From: Cercospora beticola
Taxonomy: Eukaryota > Ascomycota > Dothideomycetes > Mycosphaerellales > Mycosphaerellaceae
Assembly: GCF_033473495.1 (NCBI RefSeq)
Contig: NC_088938.1
Coordinates: 1,736,001 to 1,800,000, forward strand
DNA length: 64,000 nucleotides
Direction: 5' to 3'
Below are positions 54,201-64,000 of the stretch, piece after piece; position 1 is the first letter of the stretch; each line of letters opens with the position of its first letter. A model generated the notes under the pieces. It saw only the letters and a list, made by a program, of their open reading frames with translations. It searched no databases and was not told where the DNA came from. The position numbers and the translations under genes are program-made.

Positions 54201-57200
54201 TGTTCTCAGACCAACAGTCACATCAGTTGGTGGAGCACTTCTTAAAATCCGGTGTCGCCCTGCGCCCATCCAGCTTTACTTACTGTATAAGGAAACAAAA
54301 AGTGGAGTTGCTCTCCCTTATAATGGATGTGCGACCAGAACACGGCATTGGCAATGTGTGTGACGAGGACGGCGAAACTTTATGGCATCACATAGTGCGA
54401 AGCAAACACTGTGGATTAGTCGATTTGTTCAAGAAACGTGCGCCTTCGACGTTTGTGGAAAGCATGATGGTCTTCAATGCTGCTGGTGAGGCCCCGATGC
54501 ACTTGACAGTGTCACTCGGCCTGGAGGCAATGTTGCGTGACCTACTGGATAAGAAGGTACCGATGCACCTGCGGACTACGAAGGGTGATACGATGCTGCA
54601 CCTGGCGGCACGCTTTCTGATCGAGGGGAATAGTGGCGACAAGGAACCTATGAGGCTGCTCATAAACGCAGGGCACACAATGGAACATCCCAGTGGAAGC
54701 GGGCTTTGCCGGAATGAAGCACGACAGACCGCGTTGGACTTCCTCCTGGACGCATCTACTGACGACGAGAAACGTGATGACTGCGAAGAGGGCATCATGC
54801 TTCTTTTGCCAACGCTAAATCATGCAACGCTACTTTCGTATACGCACCGTTCTAGGACACTTTTGACCTGGGCTGCTGATCTTACGTTGGCATCCACAGT
54901 AAGATTTCTACTTGCTGCGGGGGCAGATGTAGACCAGATCGGAGAAGCTATCCGCCCGGCTGGCATGACGCCCCTGGAGTATCTTGTTGAACGATGCAGC
55001 GATGCAGTACTGCTTTCAGCCGCTCTCAAGAGTTCCTGCGCGATCCACACGCGCAGCAAAGAAGCACGGTCTCTGCTATGCATTGCATTGGAAAGCGAAG
55101 CGGCAGAAACTGACATTGAAGCAACCTGCAAAGCATTACTCGACGCAGGGTATGATCCTGACATTCGAGCCCACGTGTACCCCCGAAGACCTCCGATAGT
55201 AGCCGCAGTCTGCCGAGAACATCTATCTGTGGCCGAACTACTGATTGAGCACGGAGCGGACGTGAGTGCCTGCGACGACAACGGCTCCGACGCGCTCTTT
55301 TATGCCGTCAGAAGCAATGACTTGGACTTTGCGAGGTATCTCATCTCATCTTCGACTCACTTTATCACTAACTCGTACAATCTCGACTCGCTCGTGCAAT
55401 GCAATGACACTGCACTTGGGCCTGTGGAACTGGCTGCTGGCAATGGCGATCTTGAAATGCTTGAGCTTCTGATGCCACATCGACAGGCGTATTTGACACC
55501 CGCAGATGTCTCTCCACTATGGATTGCCTGTTGGGACGGCAAGGACGAAGTCGTGGACTTTCTTTTGCTACGCGGCGAGTCACTGGATGCTGTGAATCTC
55601 CAAAATGGCTCCTCGATACTGCATGCAGCAGCACACAGCGGATCGAGGTCGCTAATCGAAAGACTCATCAATTCGGGCCATGAATTCATCATTCATGATC
55701 ATTCTGATCTATCGCCCGTAGATTATGCCATGCTGGCTCGTCACGAAGTTGTTGTCGGACTGCTCGAAGAGTATGAGAGATCGCGGCGCATAGCCCAAGA
55801 TCCAAGCTCTTCGCATCCAATTGGTGAATCACGCAATCGATTCCATGCAGCGGTTACCCGGGCTATCAAAGAAAATGATTTGCCCACATTACGAACATTA
55901 CATGCCGAGGGCTGGGACCCTAACGATAGATATTCTTGTGGTCGCTGCACTGCACTCATGAACGCCCTGCTGGAGACCAAGGTGGAAATCGGCGAGTTTC
56001 TAATCGACCTAGGGGTCTCCCCGAACGTTCGAGGCTGTCGCAATCACGCCAAAAGGCGCACTGTGTGGGAGATTGCGGCTTCTGAGCCACCTCTTGCCCC
56101 CGTGCTTGAACGACTACTTCGGCGGCAAAAAGAGCCCCGAATGCCTAATCGCTCGCTGGTAACACGGGCTGCGGATCCCTTTCTGCTTCACATTGCATCG
56201 AGTGCTGGGAATGGGGCGGCTGTGAAGCTTCTCCTGGCTCGTGGTGCCCATGTGGATGATGTGGATGACACTCTGGCCACACCACTAATCGTCGCTGCCA
56301 CTAAGGGACACGAGAAAATTTTGAGCATATTACTTGGTGCTGGGGCGACCATCAACGCGAGGAATCGCAATGCTATGACAGCATTAATATTAGCCACCTA
56401 TCACGGTCACGAAGGCGTAGTAAGACAGCTGCTAACCTACGACAATATTGATCTGCATGTGCAATCTATCCACGGCCTGACGGCGCTACCGTATGCCGCG
56501 GATCGCTGTCATTTGACGATCGTGCAGTTGTTGGTTGGCCAGGGACTAAATCTTGATGACAGGAACGCAGGAGTGCCATCTGCCAGAGCACGGCTGATCA
56601 CGGCAGGGACGTCTGTTGCTGCAACTTATGCACTGCAAACTCAATACCAACTGCACGACTTCAATCACTTGTTTCGCTCATCACTTGATGGCTCACGACT
56701 CATCCAGATTCTGAGGAAGTACCCGTCGAGCTTCATGCACGAGGACTTGAACACTCAAGCAGTCTTTCAGGATATTCCTATGCCCATCACTGCCCTTTAC
56801 TATGCGGTAATTGAGGATCTTGGCAAGTCGGTAGTGCCGCTCTTGTCTTCTGGTGCACTCCTCAACCTCGAGGGCGGCGAAGAAGGCACCCCACTCATGG
56901 CTGCTTGTGCGCTAGGCAGACTGTCACTCGCCAAGCTCCTTATCAGGCTTGGGGCGACCGGGTACTACATCAAGGACGGCATAGTCATCAGCGCGCTCAA
57001 AGCAGCCCGTCATTTCCCAAAGATCCAACACTGGCTCCTGGTCGGCAGGTACACTGATCAGCCGAAACTCACGCACAAAAGTCTAAATATTCCAGACGAG
57101 ACGACTACGAGACCAGCATCCACTCGAATCGGTTACTCTTCTTTCACACCCTGGTCGGCTTTTGATCGAAATCTGGTGTTTGAAGAGGACTGGCCAGCCT

Positions 57201-57331
57201 ACTTGAAGAAAATTGTCCCTCCTTCGACGAGGTCGTTCATTTGTCGTATGGAAGAAGGCATCAGCACATTATTGCTGACAGATATCGAAGCGGAACGAGG
57301 CAACGTTGCAATGTTGCAACTCCGACAGTGA
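51239..57331 (+). CDS. NACHT-ankyrin repeat STAND protein (fungal NLR-like), 1,999 residues
   Basis: Two exons, 51239-52518 and 52612-57331, join in phase (intron GTGAGT ... ATTAG). The N-terminal helical domain (MADPLSIASGIAELITLADI, residues 1-180) is of the type seen in many fungal STAND proteins and may be a signalling or cell-death-inducing module. The NACHT NTPase follows: Walker A GIPGAGKT (226-233) and Walker B LVVDALDE (328-335), then LPPDLETTYERIL and a winged-helix-like part with LAHFTVEEYLL. From about residue 700 to about 1,900 the protein is ankyrin-rich, with repeats such as DTMLHLAARFLIEG, TPLIVAATKGHEKILSILLG and TPLMAACALGRLSLAKLLIR. Known relatives act in non-self recognition and heterokaryon incompatibility; the ligand here is unknown. 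No frameshift in nearly 4.7 kb of the second exon, so it is under selection. Confidence 0.93.
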
Positions 57332-57713
57332 TTTGGATGGTAGATGGTGGTGGCATGGCATGATTTTGAGCTCAGGAAAACAGTCTGAGGGTACGATGTA
57401 CTTGATTCCTTTACTCTTTGGTGCAATATCTGTGATGAGTTTCATTCGATAGGTCATACAATTCTATGATTCAATCATTTATGGTTGCAATCTCATCATG
57501 CCTCATAAATTGTCCACTCGTCACTATATGCTCAACTGCCTTCTCGTTCGATGTTTTACAGTCAACTCACGTCTGGATCAGAACGCACGCTCTTCTATAC
57601 GATGCCATGGGGCCATTGTGAGTCATTGCCGCAGAACACCCACCCCAGACTCAGCCCATGCCAAGAGCCAGCCATCATAAACAGACATGTAGCTCGGCTC
57701 CACCAATCAGCAC
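57332..57713. other. Intergenic region
   Basis: About 380 bp downstream of the NACHT-ankyrin gene. No supported gene before the tRNA-like element. Confidence 0.45.
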
Positions 57714-57859
57714 GGTTCCTTAGCTCAGTTGGTTAGAGCGTGGTGCTAATAACACTACAATGTGTTCAAACGCCAAGGCCGAGTACGACAGCACCGCTCT
57801 CAATCGCCTCCAGAGCATCCTGCTAACATATATGCAGGGGTTCGACCCCCTTAGGGTGA
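57714..57859 (+). tRNA. tRNA-Ile(AAT)-like locus with a long insertion; possible pseudogene
   Basis: The 5' half fits tRNA-Ile: the D arm is GCTC ... GAGC, the anticodon stem is TGGTG/CACTA and the loop CTAATAA gives anticodon AAT (57748-57750). A good T arm (AGGGG, loop TTCGACC, CCCTT) lies at 57836-57852. Between the anticodon stem and T arm there are 78 bases instead of about 5. The 3' strand of the acceptor stem (57853-57859) pairs with only four of the seven 5' bases; the outer three are mismatched. The insertion ends with GCTAAC and TATGCAG, which look like spliceosomal intron signals. It may be a tRNA pseudogene, an interrupted gene or a chance composite. Confidence 0.45.
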
Positions 57860-58412
57860 GCAATATCGTCAACGATTGACATTCAAACTTGTACTAATAA
57901 TAACCAGGACCATTATCACCATTGGTGTCCTACCACCGCGACGTAACAATCGACGGCCATCTTTTTTGCCTTTTCTGCTGAAAAATAAGTGAATAGATAG
58001 GAAGAAGAAGATTTTTTTTTGGTTGGCTTAGGTGAAAGGGTAATACTCCACAAGATGCTGTGGATGTACCATATATTTTCATATGCTGCCAATCTTTTTG
58101 AGACTTCCACGAACACAATTTGTCCGTTTGCCATCGTTTTTCGATCGATACTGCTGTCCTGCCAAGCCTCTGACCGCGACAGCCAAAACTTTTCTTCCAA
58201 GTGCGGGGCCAGCTGAAGAAGCCCCTCACTCCCACCTTTCCGAGCTCAGATTTCCCACACGCCAACACCCTTCCGACTCATCGCTGTGAGCCTTCATATT
58301 GCAACACCCCTTCTCAACGGCACCACGTGACCTCACCCGTCACCATGTCCAGCTTGTACGGCGTCCCACCAAACCACTTACCTGTTTGGCATAGTTCACT
58401 GACCTGAATTTC
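57860..58412. other. Intergenic region
   Basis: About 550 bp between the two tRNA-like loci. Overlapping short frames on both strands have no domain. A T-run occurs near 58012-58020 and could terminate polymerase III transcription on the plus strand. Confidence 0.4.
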
Positions 58413-58532
58413 TCAGGCATCGTCTAACGGTTAGGACGTAGGTCTCATACTCTCAGAGTATGACCTGTCTCTTCAGAGCAGGCTCTTCTACGAAGGCATC
58501 CTAAAATCTGAGTTCGATTCTCAGGTGGGTTC
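58413..58532 (+). tRNA. tRNA-Met(CAT)-like locus with a 48-base intron; acceptor stem unpaired
   Basis: Conserved tRNA positions are present: T8, a D arm GTCT ... GGAC with AACGGTTA loop, anticodon stem TAGGT, loop CTCATA with anticodon CAT (58446-58448), and 3' stem TCCTA (58499-58503), including the T-T mismatch next to the loop usual for elongator tRNA-Met. An intron of 48 bases (58450-58497) sits at the normal place and contains GTATGA, complementary to TCATAC around the anticodon, as in typical tRNA introns. The T arm CTGAG/TTCGATT/CTCAG is perfect. The 7-base 5' (58413-58419) and 3' (58525-58531) acceptor strands do not pair, so function is doubtful. A tRNA-Glu(CTC) reading is possible but fits the variable loop less well. 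Confidence 0.45.
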
Positions 58533-61466
58533 TCACTCAATTGTCCGTGTCAGTTGACTTGATGCTAATGAATCTTGCAGTGCGAGCAAATCAACTACGC
58601 ACTGGTTGTGGTTTAAACATGACCGAGATGTCTTGAATCAATATGTTAGGTGACGAAAAGTCATCAGCAAGCCTTTCATTTTTGCTGTTCTTTATCATCT
58701 TTGTTGTGTGTCGTCAGTTGTGTGAAATTCTTTTGTGCAGGTGATGAGATTGTAGGAGTATTGCAGCATGCCTGAGACGTTGTTGCAATTATTTGCTACG
58801 TCTGGCTGCGGCACAACGTTTTGCATACGAATTCTGCATTAGTGACAAGACTGTCTCAGCAACGAACGAACATGACTAGCCGCGTTGCATTGAAACAATG
58901 AATTGATCAAATCGGCATGATACTGAAGGGCCAAGAGATGCATATACTGTTGCGTGACTTGAGACGTTCAACTTCAAACGGAACTTCTGATTAGGACAAT
59001 TGAACCTGTCGCGTGGGGCTTGTGGAGACAGATCAGATAGATCGAGAGATCGCATTGTCGTGGCGTTGAATAATGACCAACACCAACAAGTGATGCGCTC
59101 GTGTTGGTGATTCGCGTTGACAGCCATTGACGTTGGCTGTGTTCAATGGCTAACAGAGTTCGATGAGGCACAGCGAGCACAAAGCTGACTCCTGCGGCCC
59201 AGATCAGCCATTGCTTGGCAGTCGAATATTAGCACGATAGGTGCTCGGGCATTGGAAGCGTCCCGCACGCGCGAGCTTATAGACATGACATGGCGTGACA
59301 TGTCCACACGTGTTGTGCTTGATTAGAGTTCTCCAGTTGGGACGCTTCCACGAGAACGAGCACTTGTCGTGTCGTGCCGTGCGTTGGGAAGAGATGGAAG
59401 ATCATTGACGGCAGAGTATCGACGGAGCCCGAGCTGTCGTGCCATTCAATCGATAATGCAATGCATGTCGATAATCGTAGGTACCTGCATGCCGCATCTG
59501 AGCTGGATCTCGGAATTCCAGTAGCTGTCTTGTGACATGGGCAAGATCAAAAGTATGGCGAAAGTTTGCGTTGAGCTCACGTAAAAGTGGTATGTTCGAG
59601 CATGTGCAAATGGCCGCGTTGATGCGTCTATTCCTCACCTTGTCGCCTAGGACCTTTGACTTGGCGCGGAGCAATGGAGAGGATTTCCACGGAGAGGAAG
59701 CTGGTGCGATGCTCAAGGTCCCTGCTAGATCTACAGCGTGGATGGGGCAGCAGAGGCAGCAGAGGCAGGGCCAGAAACGCAGGTACGGCGGAGCTGCATC
59801 CACATCCAGACGTGCAGAAGTGGAGGATGCGATGGATGTGGAGACGGTGTTGGCCGAAGTCGAGGGGCACAGCGACTTCTCGCATTGCTGTTCCTGCCTT
59901 TTACCCAGACGAGCAGATACCGACGGCTGCACGCTGATGTTCGCGAGTATTCCGTGGCCACCCGTATCCGGAAAGCACATCGTCGACGCGTCCGTGGTCG
60001 ATGGCTGCCTTCGACACGCACAGCAGCAAAAGAGCAAAGAACGAATAGACGTCGGAGTTGCGATGTCGAGAAGAGTATTGGTCGCACGGACACGACGCTA
60101 GTCCCGGTGCGTGGAGCCGCACGCCACTTCCTCCCCCGGGTGCGAAAAGTTTACGCAACTCTCGCCCAGGAACAGAATCCTATCATCACCACGCCGCTCG
60201 ACATTGCGGTTCCATCGCGCACGACGACTCAGCGCCGCCGACATTGCTGTGCTGCGCGTGTCTCCAGCCAGGATGCCGTGGCCAGCGCCCACCACACGAC
60301 ACTCGAGCTGAGACAAGCGCGGCGCCGGCGGCGATTTTGCAGTGCGAACTGTTCCGCCGGAATCGTGTTTTTTGCAAATTGCGAAAAGCGATCGCAGGAC
60401 GAACTCCAGCAGCGAAGATGCCTGTCGGGCCGTGCAGAAGATCCTCCACGATACCCAACCTGTCACGGCGATGATAAAGGCGAGCAGTATACGTACTCGC
60501 GGGCCAGTATTGGTGATCTTGTGCCACCCGACAGCCGCGACACGCGAAGAGCAATAGCAGCAGCAACTCTACTCGCCGCAGCGCGCACCAGTCAGCAATG
60601 CTATGTTGCACGCGCATCGACGGTCCAGCGTGCGTACAGCAACAGACTTCTCGTACGCGCTGCAGCCGTCACACTCGGAAGAGGCGCCCCAATCACGCTG
60701 CGCGAACGCGCTTCTCGCAGCGACGCAGGGATGCTGCCATCGCCGAAACGAGCTGGCGCTAGTTAGTGCTCGGCACTTTTCTCGAAGCGGGCAACTGGCC
60801 AGGAACAACAGCGGCACCACTGCACCTCACCACGCACACTGCATGAGCCCGACATGGGCCTCCTCCTACTGGCGAAAGCGCACGCTGCCACGCCGCACAG
60901 GGATGGAATATCATCACACGTTACAGCTCCAGTGGAGGCACGCCCACGGGCCCGCTGCCGCTTGGCCGGGCCCTATGCGACGCCTGAGAATGCTCCATGA
61001 GCCTTGGTAGGTCGCTTGTCGTGCCCTGTCGCGTGTCAATCGCCGCCTGTCTTCCATCCAGAGGCGCCGCCCTCACATCTACCCTATCCCCAAGTCATTC
61101 CCTACAACTGTTCCATCATTGCTGCTCCGTGTCAGTCGCCGCCCGCACTCTCTCTGTCCGCACCCTCACGCTCCTTCTCTGCCCTCGCTGTCAGCGTTCC
61201 CGCTGGTCTGCGCCATATTTCGACAAAGCCCGAGAAACAATCGAATTCGCCGCTGCACGGGAAAATCGCTTGGCCCAATGTTCCTCGCTACTGTACAATG
61301 AACACCTGAGTCGCAAGAGCTGGAATCGATCGTCAATGTTCGCCATCATTCACTCACTTCCACGAAAATAGTCATCGAGGACAACAGCATATCATCGAAT
61401 ACATATATAACGACACGTGCAGTTCGTGCTGAGTTCACATCGCGGCCGTGAAGGTTGCGGACAGCC
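58533..61466. other. Gene-poor region, about 2.9 kb
   Basis: No gene could be supported. From about 59500 to 60800 several long frames overlap on both strands (the longest 59738-60766 on plus) but their translations are Arg/Ala/Ser-rich, have no domain and no consistent start, as expected from GC-rich sequence. The right end should contain the receptor promoter and a possibly long 5' leader. Confidence 0.5.
61404..61410 (+). promoter_or_regulatory. Possible TATA box of the receptor gene
   Basis: TATATAA lies 57-63 bp upstream of the receptor start codon at 61467. Sequence and distance fit a TATA element, though the transcript start is unknown. Confidence 0.4.
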
Positions 61467-63284
61467 ATGGCTACTAGCAACTCCACGCTGCTGGGCAACT
61501 GCGTCGCACCTTTTCTAGATGCATCACGATTTTCGCCCACCGATGGATGTGAGTTGCGAGCATGCTGGGGATTGCACATGTACTGATGCTCGCTAGTCAT
61601 CGATGGTCGCCTCTGCGCACGAATCGAGGGCATCAATGGCTCGCCAACATGCTGTCTGCCCTGTCCCGCCTCGGAATGGGCCTACTCAGACAACTTCGAT
61701 ACCTACAACACAGCAGCGGAATGGCTGAACGTCATCGGCCTCGGCCTGCTATGCTTCATGCTGATATCCTACATTATGTTGCCCGCACAGCAAACTCGAA
61801 GCCATTATCTGAGTGTGTGCCTGATCATCTCGGTCATGATGATCACGTTAGGCTTCACGGTCCCCCTCGCTGCAAAACCGGAGCAATGCTACAACGAAAT
61901 CACACCAAACGACATGTATACATCGATGCCGTGTGCCTGGGGAGGAGCCTTCATTGTCGCCGGAGGTCTATCCGTGGTCATGTGGGTGCTGATCCGAGCC
62001 CTGTCCATGAACCTACAAATCTGCTGGGATATCGTGCCTGGAAGGAGATTCTTCTACGTTTCGCTGATGTTCGGCTGGGGCGTGCCAGCAGTGCTGTTTC
62101 TGCTGACCATCACCCTGACCGGAGTCAGCTTCCGATTCGGCAGCGCCTGCCATGTCAACCACGAGAATTCTATGGGCGCCTTCTGGGGGCCGCTCATGGC
62201 CATGGCTGGCATTGCTGGCATCCTACAAATTATGACCTTGGTTTACTGCGGACACGTATACATGCGGAACCTCTGGAGTGATGAATCGGCCAATGTCTCC
62301 ACCGCTGCCTCTGGAGGCCTTCCATCTTACCAAGGCAGTGAGCATACCAAGACAGCTCGCGCAGTCTACAGGCGGCTGAAGAAGGTACTATGGCTCCAAT
62401 GGCGCGGCATCTGCATCGTGACCATCATTCTGGTCGACCTCGTCTTCTTCACTATTGTGTTCCTGAAGATGGACACCATGCAGAACGGAGCCCGGTCCAA
62501 CTACGAAAAGGTAGTGCCGTGGTTGGCATGCTTGGCGAGCAATCCAACAGACAAGAACCAGTGTCTGGATCTGGTCAACGACTTTGTTGTGGCTGAGCCC
62601 GCCGTCGCCGCAGTGCTATTCATGCTTTCCTTTGCAGCATTCGAGGTCTTCCTTCTCTTGACGAGGCCGTCTATCTTCCCGGCATGGCTCGACTTCTTCC
62701 GATCATTTGGGAGACCTAAGCAACAGCAATTTGTCACCCTCGACGCCACCCCAGACCTCACAAGGAATACGTCTCACTCTGGCTTGGTGGACCCCAAGGC
62801 TGGATATCAAAGCACGACTTATGAGATGTCCAACAAAGGACCTGACCTCAACACAGACGGGCTTGACATCAAAAGCTCCGGCGAATCGGCCTTGAGCTCG
62901 CCGGAAACTTCGTACCAGACGCCAATCCACCGTGGACAGTCACCCGCCTTCGTGACAAATGGCCCCACCTATACCAACACATACCAACGCCCAGGATACC
63001 ACCGCGAAATGCCTAATGACTGGGCGAACAGTAACAATTTGTACGAGTTGTCTGACCAAGATGCGAGACATTACCAACAACCAATGACCTCCTTCTCAAG
63101 ACCTGCCGCGCCTGCACGGGGCAGCTTCTCTGACCAAGGTGGGGTCTACCCACGAGGTGGATTGGGACAAAATCCTCCTAGTGAGGCTTCAGAAAGTAGA
63201 GAAAACGTCAGCAACGTCCGAGCGGCATCCAAGAATGCGCCGAAGCTCAGGCTCCATCACTACGATCGGGATAATCGGATATGA
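61467..63284 (+). CDS. Seven-transmembrane receptor, fungal Frizzled/Smoothened-like
   Basis: Probable plasma-membrane G-protein-coupled receptor. Two exons, 61467-61548 and 61597-63284, give 589 residues in phase; the intron has a TACTGATGC branch-like site. A short extracellular N terminus has paired cysteines (GSPTCCLPCPASEWAYSD), followed by seven hydrophobic segments from about residue 70 to about 380: for example VIGLGLLCFMLISYIML, YLSVCLIISVMMITLGF, FYVSLMFGWGVPAVLFLL and AAVLFMLSFAAFEVFLLL. The third intracellular loop contains RAVYRRLKKVLW. The cytosolic tail of about 190 residues is rich in Ser, Thr, Pro and Gln and has many possible phosphorylation sites. Cys-rich start and helix pattern match the fungal Frizzled/Smoothened-like class. 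Ligand and G-protein partner are unknown. Confidence 0.82.
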
Positions 63285-64000
63285 GGCTGTATGACCGAGC
63301 AACGTGAACCTGTGATGAGCAAGCTCTCGTAAGGTGATCGTGTATGAAAAATTGTGTTTACTTTGAAGCGTTTAAGCAGGCGCAAATTCGGTGTTTCTAT
63401 GGATTGTACATATTCCTTACTATCAGTGTGAAGGGCGAGAAGAAGAGCAGAGGTATGGCGGGATGAGCGTTGCAGTCGTTCCTGACCAAGCAAGAGCGAG
63501 GAATTCGATCGACAATATGTGCGTGTTTGCGTGCGCAGACTTAAGCGGAGCAATCCGGCTAATCCGAGCAAAGACAGTCGAGGGGGAAAGAGTCGGAGGA
63601 GATACCCAGGTCACCGTATATCATTGAGAGACGCGATATGAGATTGAAGACTCGAGAGTCGGAGAACGTTTGACATATAATATGTCTCTCATTTATCAAA
63701 AGCCAATATTATCATTCGCGAACTTTCATCACTTCATGAGAATTGCCATAGTCTCTGATTGTCTAACACCCGCCACCCTGTGACTTCTGTAGCTGATCTC
63801 GACCAGACTGCTTCAAGTATACCAGGCGACGTGGGAGGAAATAGACGGTGCCGTAGCATGTTGAACAGCGTGACTCACCGCTAACGGTGATGAACTGGCC
63901 CCTTTCGAGAAACAAGGAAATCTGCAGAGAGCTTGCCTAGAGCCTAACAGAAATGTCCATAGCAACTTCCCATGCCTGCTGTATGGCTATGACGTTGGCC
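63285..64000. other. Right-edge intergenic region
   Basis: About 700 bp after the receptor stop codon. Two overlapping frames (63391-63627 plus and 63260-63571 minus) are unsupported. No RNA gene or repeat was seen. Confidence 0.45.

Noticed and set aside
59738..60766. 342-codon open frame on the plus strand
   Set aside because: Its translation is Arg/Ala/Ser-rich and low in hydrophobic order, overlaps other long frames on both strands and has no domain; best explained by GC-rich composition.
1..64000. CRISPR arrays, prokaryotic operons, insertion sequences or intact retrotransposons
   Set aside because: No regularly spaced repeats, transposase, integrase or reverse-transcriptase motifs were seen; the gene structure is clearly eukaryotic.

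Overview
This window is nuclear DNA of a filamentous ascomycete (Pezizomycotina). The evidence is short GT-AG introns of about 50-110 bp (several with CTAAC-type branch sites), fungal-type cytochrome P450, NACHT-ankyrin, Frizzled-like receptor and MFS families, and clear orthologues of fungal housekeeping genes (Prp16, Utp23, Vta1, Ted1/Cdc1, the Mil1/TMCO4 family). A Dothideomycete is my best guess, but the sequence alone does not prove the class.

Region 1 (about 0.5-22 kb) is a metabolic and accessory stretch. It holds two anion:cation symporter-type MFS permeases, an SDR oxidoreductase, a NACHT-like NTPase fused to a formylglycine-generating-enzyme (FGE) fold, a bacterial-type family 5 solute-binding protein without a signal peptide, a Gre2-like NADPH reductase, a cystathionine gamma-synthase, a sugar porter, a cytochrome P450 and a peroxisomal (PTS2) 3-ketoacyl-CoA thiolase. 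Uptake plus oxidation/reduction genes suggest catabolism of exogenous compounds, but shared function is inference only.

Region 2 (22-51 kb) is mostly housekeeping: an ER metallophosphoesterase, a membrane-anchored ankyrin protein interrupted by an apparent frameshift, the splicing helicase Prp16, a choline/amino-acid permease, an unassigned mitochondrially targeted protein, an unassigned 290-residue protein whose reading frame continues upstream past a stop codon, a TMCO4-like hydrolase, Utp23, a vesicular-type MFS transporter, an HDEL-tagged PDI and the ESCRT cofactor Vta1.

Region 3 (51-64 kb) has a 1,999-residue NACHT-ankyrin receptor, two tRNA-like loci with unusual insertions and unpaired acceptor ends, a long gene-poor stretch, and a seven-helix receptor of the fungal Frizzled/Smoothened-like type.

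The most interesting element is the intronless NACHT-FGE fusion. Its layout matches bacterial signal-transduction or conflict proteins, and its FGE module lacks the usual catalytic cysteine spacing, so it may act as a ligand-binding C-type-lectin fold. The window therefore carries one classical fungal NLR-like receptor, one bacterial-style NLR-like protein and one membrane-bound ankyrin protein. All splice models below were assembled by eye from reading-frame continuity and splice signals.
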